Below are positions 50,998 through 61,500 of a DNA stretch of 64,000 bases, piece after piece. Each line of letters opens with the position of its first letter. Position 1 is the first letter of the stretch. Location of the stretch: NCBI GenBank assembly GCA_963727495.1, contig CAVSGQ010000005.1, positions 434,001 to 498,000 of the forward strand. Reading direction: 5' to 3'. The notes under the pieces were generated by a model that was not told where the DNA came from, did not search any database, and worked only from the letters and a program-made list of their open reading frames with translations. This DNA comes from Actinophytocola sp963727495 (GTDB lineage Bacteria; Actinomycetota; Actinomycetes; Mycobacteriales; Pseudonocardiaceae). The translations under genes and the position numbers were made by a program.

Positions 50998-52422
50998 GTG
51001 ACCTCTGCCATCAGTCTCGACGCGACCGAGGATCCGCGCGCGCCGCTGGTCCGGCTGGGCCGGCTGCTCGACGCCGGGTCGCCGCGTCCGCTGCACGAGC
51101 CCGACCGGGTCGCGGTCACCGCGGCACGCGGCCGGATCGGCGGCGAGCGGGTGGTCGCGTTCTGCACCGACGCCACCATCAAGGGCGGGGCGATCGGCAT
51201 CGCCGAGTGCCGCCGCATCGCCGGCGCGATCGACCTGGCCGTCGCCGAGGGCGCGCCGGTGATCGGGCTGTGGCACTCGGCGGGCGCGAAGCTCGCCGAC
51301 GGGGTGGAGGCGATGCACGGGATCGGCCAGATCTTCCGGGCCATGGTCCGCGGTTCCGGCCGGGTGCCGCAGATCTCCGTGGTGCTCGGGCCGGCCGCGG
51401 GCGGGGCCGCGTACGGGCCGGCGCTCACCGACATCGTGATCATGGCGCCGGAGGCGAAGGTGTTCATCACCGGGCCGGACGTGGTGCGCAGCGTGACCGG
51501 CGAGGAGATCGACATGGCCGGCCTGGGTGGGCCGGAGGCGCACGCCCGGCGCTCCGGCGTCACGCACCTGGTCGCCGGGTCCGAACAGGACGCCTACGAC
51601 CAGGCCCGCGGGCTGGTCACCTTCGTCGCCGGACCGGGCACGTTCGACCCGGCGACGACCGGGCCGCAGGCCGACCTGCGGGCGCTGCTGCCGGACTCGC
51701 CGCGCCGGGCCTACGACGTGCGCCCCCTGGTGCGTGCGATGCTCGACCACACCGACGGGTTCCACGAGCTGCAGCCGAAGTGGGCGCCGAACGTGGTGGT
51801 CGGCTTCGGCAGGCTGTGCGGCGGGACGGTCGGCGTGGTCGCGAACAACCCGCTGCGCAAGGCGGGCTGCCTCGACTCGCTGTCCGCGGAGAAGGCCAGC
51901 CGGTTCGTGCGGATGTGCGACGGCTACGGCGTTCCGCTGCTCGTGCTGGTCGACGTGCCGGGCTATCTGCCCGGCGTCGGGCAGGAGTGGGGCGGCGTGG
52001 TGCGCCGCGGGGCGAAGCTGCTGTACGCGTTCGCGGAGGCGAGCGTGCCGCGGGTGACGCTGGTGACCAGGAAGTCCTACGGCGGGGCGTACATCGCGAT
52101 GAACTCCCGCTCGCTCGGCGCGACCGCCGTGTTCGCGTGGCCGGAGGCCGAGGTGGCGGTGATGGGGGCCGAGTCCGCGGTCGGGATCCTGTACCGCAAG
52201 CGGCTCGCCGCTGCGCCGGAGGAGGAACGCGAGGCGTTGCGGGCGCGGCTGGTCGTCGAGCAGCAGCGGGCCGCGGGCGGCACGGAGCGCGGCGTCGCGC
52301 TCGGCGTGGTCGACGAGATCATCGACCCGGCCGAGACCCGATGGCGGCTCGCGTCCGCGTTCGCGGCGGCCTACGAAGGCGGCGTCCGGCCGCGCGGAAC
52401 GCACGGCAACATTCCATTGTAG
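50998..52422 (+). CDS. Acyl-CoA carboxylase carboxyltransferase (beta) subunit
   Basis: A 474-residue biotin-dependent carboxyltransferase: TDATIKGGAIGIAECRRIAG, IGLWHSAGAKLADGVEAMHG, ISVVLGPAAGGAAYGPALTD, the C-terminal VLVDVPGYLPGVGQEWGGVV and SYGGAYIAMNSRSLGATAVF. It moves CO2 from carboxy-biotin to an acyl-CoA, making malonyl-, methylmalonyl- or a longer extender. No alpha (biotin carboxylase) subunit is encoded here; a housekeeping one could serve. Start GTG 50998, 12 bases after the ligase stop. Located just before the PKS, an extender- or starter-supply role is likely. Confidence 0.9.
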   Translation: MTSAISLDATEDPRAPLVRLGRLLDAGSPRPLHEPDRVAVTAARGRIGGERVVAFCTDATIKGGAIGIAECRRIAGAIDLAVAEGAPVIGLWHSAGAKLADGVEAMHGIGQIFRAMVRGSGRVPQISVVLGPAAGGAAYGPALTDIVIMAPEAKVFITGPDVVRSVTGEEIDMAGLGGPEAHARRSGVTHLVAGSEQDAYDQARGLVTFVAGPGTFDPATTGPQADLRALLPDSPRRAYDVRPLVRAMLDHTDGFHELQPKWAPNVVVGFGRLCGGTVGVVANNPLRKAGCLDSLSAEKASRFVRMCDGYGVPLLVLVDVPGYLPGVGQEWGGVVRRGAKLLYAFAEASVPRVTLVTRKSYGGAYIAMNSRSLGATAVFAWPEAEVAVMGAESAVGILYRKRLAAAPEEEREALRARLVVEQQRAAGGTERGVALGVVDEIIDPAETRWRLASAFAAAYEGGVRPRGTHGNIPL

Positions 52423-52569
52423 ACACAATTCCGAAACCGCCCGTTCACACGTCGTGGACGGGTGGGTTCGTGCTGGACAGGCGATGTTCGGCGAATGGCC
52501 GCCGAGTTACCGGTCGATAGCGCGCACCCTGTTTGACTTCTTTTCGAAGGCCGACGTGGAGGGGAGAAC

Positions 52570-55500
52570 ATGGCTACTTCCTCCGAGCAGCTCGTGGCCG
52601 CGCTGCGGGAGTCGCTCAAGGAGAACGAGCGGCTCTGGCAGCACAACCAGCAGCTGGTGGCCGAGTCGAGCGAGCCGATCGCGATCGTCGGTATGGCGTG
52701 CCGGTTACCGGGCGGTGTGCGTTCGCCGGAGGACCTGTGGGAACTCGTCGCCGCGGGCGGCGACGGCATCTGCGACTTTCCCGGCGACCGCGGCTGGGAT
52801 GTCGAGAAACTGTTCGACCCGGACCCGTCGGCACCCGGGAAGTCCTATGTGCGCCGGGGTGGTTTCCTCACCGACGCGGCCGGTTTCGACGCGGAGTTCT
52901 TCGGGATCTCCCCGCGCGAGGCGCTGGCCACCGACCCGCAGCAGCGGCTGCTGCTGGAGACCTCGTGGGAGGCCCTGGAGGACGCCGGCATCGACCCGGT
53001 CTCCTTGCGCGGCAGCCGGACCGGGGTGTTCGCCGGGGTGATGTACCACGACTACGCGAGCGGGTTCGCGACCTACCCGGAGGACCTGGAGGGCCTGGTC
53101 GGCACCGGCCACGCGGGCAGCGTCGCGTCGGGGCGGGTGGCGTACGTGCTCGGCCTGGAGGGGCCGGCGGTCACCGTGGACACCGCGTGCTCGTCGTCGC
53201 TGGTGGCGCTGCACCTGGCGGTCCAGGCGATCCGGTCGGGCGACTGCGACCTGGCGCTGGCCGGCGGCGTGACCGTGATGTCCACCCCGGAGGCCTTCAC
53301 CGAGTTCTCCCGGCAGCGCGGGCTGGCGCCGGACGCCCGCTGCAAGTCGTTCGCCGCGGCGGCGGACGGCAGCGGCTGGAGCGAGGGCGTCGGCATGCTG
53401 CTGGTGGAGCGGCTGTCCGAGGCGGCGCGGCGCGGCCACCGGGTGCTGGCCGTGGTCCGCGGCTCGGCGGTGAACCAGGACGGCGCCTCGAACGGGCTGA
53501 CCGCGCCCAACGGGCCGTCGCAGCAGCGGGTGATCCGCGCTGCGCTGCACAACGCCGGCCTGTCGCCGTCCGATGTGGACGCTGTGGAGGCGCACGGCAC
53601 GGGGACGTCACTGGGCGATCCGATCGAGGCGCAGGCGCTGATCGCGACCTACGGCCGGGACCGCGCGGGCGACCCGCTGTGGCTGGGCTCGATCAAGTCG
53701 AACATCGGGCACACGCAGGCCGCCGCCGGCGTGGCCGGGGTGATCAAGATGGTGCAGGCGATGCGGCACGGCCTGCTGCCGCGCACCTTGCACGTGGACG
53801 AGCCGACGCCGAAGGTGGACTGGTCGGCGGGCTCGGTCTCGCTGCTGCGCGCGCCGCGGGAGTGGCCGCGTGGCGAGCAGCCGCGGCGCGCGGCGGTGTC
53901 GTCGTTCGGCATCAGCGGCACGAACTCGCACGTGATCCTGGAGGAGGCCGAGCCTGCCGAGCTCGGCGAGCCGGGTTCGGTGGCGCTGCCGGTGGTGCCG
54001 TGGGTGCTGTCCGCGCGGTCCGACGCCGCGCTGGCCGCGCAGGCGTCCCGGCTGGCCGGGCACGTCGCCGCCGATGCGGCGCTGTCCCTGGCGGACGTGG
54101 GTTTCTCGCTCGCCACGACCCGGGCGGCGCTGGACCGGCGCGCGGTCGTGCTGGGCGCGGACCGCGAGTCGTTGCTCGACGGCGTGCGCGCGCTGGCCGC
54201 CGGCGAGGCCGCACCGGGCGTGGTGCGGGGCGCGGTGTCGGCGGGGCGGCTGGGCGTGCTGTTCACCGGGCAGGGGTCGCAGCGGCTGGGCATGGGGCGC
54301 GAGCTGTACTCGGCGTTCCCGGTGTTCGCGGCGGCGGTCGACGAGGTGTGGGCGCACTTCGAGATCGACCGGCCGTTGTGGGACGCCGACCTGGACCGGA
54401 CCGGGCACGCGCAGCCCGCGCTGTTCACGATCGAGGTGGCGCTGTACCGCCTGTTCGAGTCGTGGGGCGTGGTGCCGGAGGTACTCGCGGGCCACTCGAT
54501 CGGTGAGCTCGCCGCGGCCCATGTCGCGGGGGTGTGGTCGCTGCCGGATGCGTGTCGGGTGGTGGCCACGCGGGGTCGGTTGATGCAGGCGTTGCCCGAG
54601 GGTGGAGCGATGCTCTCGGTTCGGATCACCGAACCCGAGGTGGAGCTGGCGAGCGAGCGGGTGAGCATCGCTGCCGTCAACGGCCCCCGCTCTCTGGTCG
54701 TATCAGGGGACACAACCGAGATCACTGCTCTCGAATCGGAGTGGGTGTCCCAGGGCCGGAAGTGCAAGCGGCTGGCGGTGTCGCACGCGTTCCACTCGCC
54801 GCTGATGGACCCCATGCTCGAGGAGTTCCGGGCGGTGCTGGAGACGGTCGAGTTCCACCAGCCGGTGATTCCGGTGGTGTCGAACCTGACCGGGGAGATC
54901 GCGGAGCCGACCACGCCGGAGTACTGGGTGCGGCACGTGCGGGAGGCGGTCCGGTTCGCCGACGGGATCGCCACCCTCCTCGCCGAGGGCGTGACCACGT
55001 TCCTGGAGCTGGGGCCGGACGCCGTGCTGTCCGGGATGGGCGCGGACTGCGTGACCGCGTTGCCCGACGCCGACGAGCTCGCGTTCGTGCCGGCCCTGCG
55101 CCGCGAGCACGACGAGGTGGGCACGCTGCTGCGCGCGCTCGCGACGCTGCACACCCGCGGCACCGGCCCCACGTGGACCTCGATCTTCCCCGGCGCGCGG
55201 CGCGTCGACCTGCCGAGCTACGCGTTCCAGCACCGGCCGTACTGGCTGTTCGCCCCGCCCGGCGCGGGCGACGTCGGCTCGGTCGGTGTGGTCGCCACCG
55301 GCCACCCGCTGGCCGGCGCCGCGGTGGAGCTGCCCGAGTCCGGCGGCCTGGTGCTCACCGGCCGGCTGTCCACCCGCACCCACCCGTGGCTGGCCGACCA
55401 CGCGGTCGCCGGCACGGCGCTGGTGCCGGGCGCGGCGCTGGCGGAACTGGCCGTGCGGGCCGGTGACCAGGCCGGCTGCCCGCGGGTCGACGAGCTCACG

Positions 55501-58500
55501 CTGGCCGCGCCGCTGGTCCTGCCCGGGTCCGCGGACGTGTGGCTGCGGCTGACCGTCGGCGCGCCCGAGGCCGACGGCCGGCGCTCGCTGGCGATCCACT
55601 CCCGGCCCGACGAGGGCACCTGGACCCAGCACGCCACCGGGCTGCTCTCCGACCGCACGGACACCGCGGCGGCGCTGGGGGAGTGGCCACCGGCCGGCGC
55701 GCGGCCCGTCGAGGTCGACTACGCCGCGCTCGCCGAGGCGGGTTTCGGCTACGGGCCGGCGTTCCAGGGCCTGCGTCGCGTGTGGACCCGCGACGGCGAG
55801 GTGTTCGCCGAGGTGGAGCTTCCCGAGGCCGGGGACGGCTTCGGCCTGCACCCCGCGCTGCTCGACTCCGCGCTGCACGCGGCGCTGGTGACCGGCGCCG
55901 AGCCGGAGCTGCCGTTCGAGTGGCGCGGCTTCTCGCTGCACGCGACCGGTGCGACCGCGCTGCGGGTGCGGCTCGCCGGCGGCGCGGTCGAGCTGTTCGA
56001 CACGGCGGGCGCCCCGGTGGCGACCGTCGAGTCGCTCGCCACCCGGCCGGTCGATCTCGCGGCACTGCGGGTCTCGCCGTCCGCGCAGTGGCTATTCGGT
56101 CTGCAGTGGACACCCGTGCCGGCGGAACCGGCCGGTGCGCCGCCGGTCGACGGCGAGCTGTCGGACGTCGAGCCGGCGCCGGTCGTGGCGTACGCGCTGC
56201 CCGCCTTCACCGGCGTGCGGGAGGCGACCCACCGGGTGCTCTCGCTCGTGCAGGAGTGGTTGGCACAGCCGCGTTTCGCCGGGTCCCGCCTGGTGTTCGT
56301 CACCCGCGGCGCTGTCGCCACCGACGGCGGCGACGTGGCCGACCTGCCGGGCGCGGCCGTGTGGGGCCTGGTGCGCTCCGCGCAGGCCGAGCACCCCGAC
56401 CGGTTCGGCCTGGTCGACACCGACGGCCCGCTGCTGCTCGCCCCGGACGAGCCGCAGCTCGCCGTCCGCTCGGGCACCGCCCTGGCGCCCCGCCTGGTCC
56501 GGTCGGCACCCGCGGAGGGTGCCGCCCGCCGTGGCGAGCACGCCGTCCTGGTGACCGGCGGCACCGGTGGGCTGGGTGCCGTGGTGGCCCGCCACCTCGT
56601 GACCGCGCACGGCGCCGGGAAGCTGGTGCTCGCGAGCCGGCGCGGGCCCGACGCGCCGGGCGCCGCCGAGCTGGCCGGGGAGCTGACCGCGCTCGGCGCG
56701 GAGGTCGTGCTGGCGTCGTGCGACGTGGCCGACCGCGACGCGCTCGCCGCCCTGCTGGCCGAGCACCCGGTTACCGGCGTCGTGCACACGGCCGGCGTGC
56801 TCGCCGACGGCCTGGTCTCCTCGCTCACCCCGGAGCGGTTCGACGAGGTGCTGCGCGCCAAGGTCGACGCCGCGCTGAACCTGCACGAGCTGGCCGGTGA
56901 CGTGTCGCTGTTCGTGCTGTTCTCCTCCGCGTCGGGGGTGATCGGCACCGCCGGGCAGGCCAACTACGCGGCCGCGAACTCCTTCCTCGACGCGCTCGCC
57001 CAGCACCGCCGGGCGACCGGGCGCGCCGCCACCTCGCTCGCCTGGGGCCTGTGGGAGCAGGCCGGCGAGATGACCGCGCAGCTCGACCGCGCGGACCTGG
57101 CCCGGATCAACCGGGGCGGCGCGCGACCGCTGACCACCGAGGAGGGCCTGGCGCTGCTGGACGCCGCGATCGCGAGCGGCGAGGCGCTGGCCGTGCCCAT
57201 CAAGCTGGACCTGCCTGCGCTGCACGCCGCGGCCCGCACCGCGCCGGTCGCGCCGGTGCTGCGCGGCCTGGTCCGGGTGCGCCGGACGGCCGGTGCGGCC
57301 GGCGGGGACGGCGGGCTGCGGTCGCGGCTGGCCGGGCTGCCCGAGGCCGGGCAGGACGCGGTGCTGCTGGAGCTGGTGTCCGGCCAGGTGGCGACCGTGC
57401 TCGGGCACGGCGACCCGGCAGCGATCGCCCCCACCCGGGCGTTCACCGAGCTGGGCTTCGACTCGCTGACGGCCGTGGAGCTGCGCAACCATCTCAACGC
57501 CGCCACCGGCCTGCGATTACCCGCGACCCTGGTGTTCGACCACCCCACCCCGCGCGCCCTGGCCCGGCACCTGCGCACCGAGCTCGGCGGCGCCGCCGCA
57601 CCGGCCACCGTGGACGTGACCGCGGCGCCGGACGAGCCGGTCGCGATCATCGGCATGGCCTGCCGGTACCCCGGCGGCGCGAACTCGCCCGACGAGCTGT
57701 GGCGGCTGGTCGCCGACGGCGTGGACGGCATCACCCCGTTCCCGGCCGACCGCGGCTGGGACACCGACCTGTACGACCCGGACCCGGACCGGCCGGGCAG
57801 GTCCTACGTGCGCGAGGGTGGGTTCCTGCACGACGCGGGCGCGTTCGACGCCGGGTTCTTCGGCATCTCGCCGCGCGAGGCGCTGGCCATGGACCCGCAG
57901 CAGCGGCTGCTGCTGGAGACGTCGTGGGAGGCGTTCGAGCGGGCCGGTATCGACCCGACCTCGTTGCGGGAGAGCCGGACCGGCGTGTTCGCCGGTGCGA
58001 TGTACCACGACTACGGCACCGGCATGGCGGCCGCGCCGGAGGACGTGGAGGGCTTCGTGGCCACCGGGACCGCGGGCAGCGTGGTGTCCGGCCGGGTGTC
58101 CTATGTGTTCGGTCTGGAGGGGCCGGCGGTCACCGTCGACACGGCGTGCTCGTCCTCGCTGGTGGCGGTGCACTGGGCGGCGCAGGCGCTGCGGTCCGGG
58201 GACTGCGGCCTGGCGCTCGCCGGCGGGGTGACGGTGATGGCGTCCCCCGACTCCTACGTGGGCTTCTCCCGGCAGCGTGGGCTGGCGGCTGACGGGCGGT
58301 GCAAGGCGTTCGCCGGGGCGGCCGACGGGACGGCGTGGTCCGAGGGCGTGGGCGTGCTGGTCCTGGAGCGGCTGTCCGACGCGCGGCGCAACGGCAGGCG
58401 GATCCTCGCGGTGGTCCGCGGGTCCGCGGTGAACCAGGACGGCGCGTCGAACGGGCTGACCGCGCCGAACGGGCCGTCGCAGCAGCGGGTGATCCGCGCG

Positions 58501-61500
58501 GCGCTGCACAATGCCGGCCTGTCGCCGTCCGATGTGGACGTCGTGGAGGCGCACGGTACCGGTACGACGCTGGGTGATCCGATCGAGGCGCAGGCGTTGC
58601 TGGCGACCTACGGGCAGGATCGGGACCGTCCACTGTGGTTGGGGTCGGTGAAGTCGAACATCGGTCATGCCCAGGCGGCTGCGGGTGTGGGTGGTGTGAT
58701 CAAGATGGTGCAGGCGATGCGGCACTCGCACCTGCCGCGCACGCTGCACGTGGACGAGCCGTCGCCGAAGGTCGACTGGTCCTCGGGTGCGGTGTCGCTG
58801 CTGACCGAGCCGCGCGACTGGCCGCGCGCGGACCGGCCCCGGCGGGCGGCGGTGTCGTCGTTCGGGTTCAGCGGGACGAACGCGCACGTGATCATCGAGG
58901 AGGGGCCGCCGGTCGCCGAGGCTCCGGCGGGCGAGGCGCCGCCGGTGGTGCCGTGGGTGTTGTCGGCGAGGTCGGTGGATGGGCTGGGCGCGCAGGCGGG
59001 GCGGCTTGGGGGGTTTGTGGCGGCGCGGCCGTCGTTGGATCCGGCCTCGGTGGGGTTTTCGTTGGCCACGACGCGGGCGGCGTTGGAGGAGCGGGCGGTG
59101 GTGCTTGGGTCGTCGCGTGAGGAGTTGCTGGCGGGGGTTGGGGCGTTGGCGTGTGGTGAGGGTGACGCGGTGCGCGGCACGGTCGCGGCGGGGCAGCTGG
59201 CGGTGTTGTTCACCGGTCAGGGTTCGCAGCGGGTCGGGATGGCGCGGGGCCTGTATGAGCGGTTCCCGGTGTTCGCGGCGGTGTTGGACGAGGTGTGCGG
59301 CCATTTCGATTTTGATTTGTGGGCGTTGTCTGAAGCGGAGTTGAACGAGACCGGGTTCACCCAGCCCGCGTTGTTCGCGGTTGAGGTGGCGTTGTTCCGG
59401 CTGGTGGAGTCGTGGGGTATCCGGCCTGATTTCCTGGCCGGTCACTCGATCGGTGAGCTCGCCGCCGCGCACGTGGCGGGGGTGTGGTCGCTGCCGGATG
59501 CGTGTCGGGTGGTGGCCGCGCGGGGCCGGTTGATGCAGGCGCTACCGAGTGGTGGAGCGATGCTCTCGGTTCGGATCACCGAACCCGAACTGGTGCTGGC
59601 GAGCGAGCGGGTGAGCGTTGCTGCGGTCAACGGCCCGGGCTCTCTGGTCGTGTCAGGGGACACAACCGAGATCACTGCTCTCGAAGCGGAGTGGGTGTCT
59701 CAGGGCCGGAAGTGCAAGCGGCTGGCGGTGTCGCACGCGTTCCACTCGCCGTTGATGGACCCCATGCTCGAGGAGTTCCGCGCGGTGCTGGAGACGGTCG
59801 AGTTCCGCCAGCCGGTGATCCCGGTGGTGTCGAACCTGACCGGGGAGATCGCCGAGCCGACCACGCCGGAGTACTGGGTGCGGCACGTGCGGGAGGCGGT
59901 CCGGTTCGCCGACGGGATCGCCACCCTGCTCGCCGAGGGCGTGACCACGTTCCTCGAACTGGGCCCGGATGCGGTGTTGTGCGGGATGGGTGCGGACAGC
60001 GCCGAGGACGCGGTGTTCGTCCCGGCGCTGCGCCGCAACCACGACGAGGTCACCACGCTCACCCGGGCGTTGGCCGGGCTGCACGTCCGCGGGTTCAGCC
60101 CCGACTGGACCACCATCTTCCCCGGCGCCGCCACCGTCGAGCTGCCCACCTACGCCTTCCAGCACCAGACGTACTGGCTCGCCGCCGGTACCGGCACGGT
60201 CGACGCCGCCGGGCTGGGCCAGGCCGCGGCCGAGCACCCGCTGCTCGGCGCCGCCGTCACGCTCGCCGGCAGCGACACCGCCGTGCTCACCGGACGGCTC
60301 TCGCTCGCCACCCACCCGTGGCTGGCCGACCACACCGTCGGCGGCTCGGTCATCGTGCCCGGCGCGGCGCTCGTCGAACTGGCGCTGCGCGCCGGCGACC
60401 AGGTCGGCCGCACCCACCTCGAGGAGCTGACCCTGCACGCCCCGCTCGCGCTCACCGAGCCCGTGCAGCTCCAGGTCACCGTGTCGGACGGCGAGGTGAC
60501 CGTCCACTCGCGCGCCGAACACGGCGGTGACTGGACCCGTCACGCCACCGGCACGCTCACCGGCACACCGCAGGGCGACGCCCCGGCCGGCACCGGCCTC
60601 ACCACCTGGCCGCCGGACGCCGACCCGGTCGACGTCGACGACTTCTACGCCGGCCTCGACGGGTTCGGCTACGGCCCCGCCTTCCAGTGCCTGCGCCGCG
60701 CCTGGCGCGACGGGGACGACACCTACGTCGAGATCGAACTGCCCGAGCCCGCCGCCGCGGCCGGGTTCGGCATCCACCCCGCCCTGCTCGACGCCGCCCT
60801 GCACGGCCTGCTCGTCGACGAGCCGGGCCCGGCGCGCATCCCGTTCTCCTGGACCGGAGTCACCCTGTACGCCACCGGCGCCACCGCAGCCCGGGTGCGG
60901 CTGACCCGCACCGGCGAGGACGGTGTGCGCGTGCTGCTCGCCGACCCGTCCGGCGTGCCGCTCGCCGAGGTGGCCACCCTCGTCGCCCGCCCGTTCGAGC
61001 TCGCCGCGCCCACCGCCGACCGGCACCTGTTCGGTCTGGAGTGGACACCCGCGCCGGTGTCCGGCGTCGAGCCGGCCGGCGAGTGGGTCGTGCTCGGCAC
61101 CAACACGCTCGGCCTGACCGCCGACGCCCACCCCGACCCGGCCGCCCTCGTCGCCTCGCTCGACGCGGACCCCGCGCCGGCCGTGGTCATCCACCCGGTG
61201 CCGGCCGGGCGGTCCGCCCGCGACGCCGTCCACGACACGCTCGCGCTCGTCCGCGCCTGGCTCGCCGAGGAACGCCTCGCCGCCTCCCGGCTCGTGCTGG
61301 TCACCCGGGGCGCCGTGTCGACCGGCGGCACCGCCCCCGACCTCGCGGGCGCCGCCGTCTGGGGGCTCGTCCGCTCCGCCCAGTCCGAGCACCCGGACCG
61401 CTTCACGCTGGTCGACCTCGAGCCGGACACCGGACAGGTCGCCGCCGCGCTGTCCGCCGCGATCACCGAACACGCGCACGAGCCGCAGGTCGCCGTCCGC

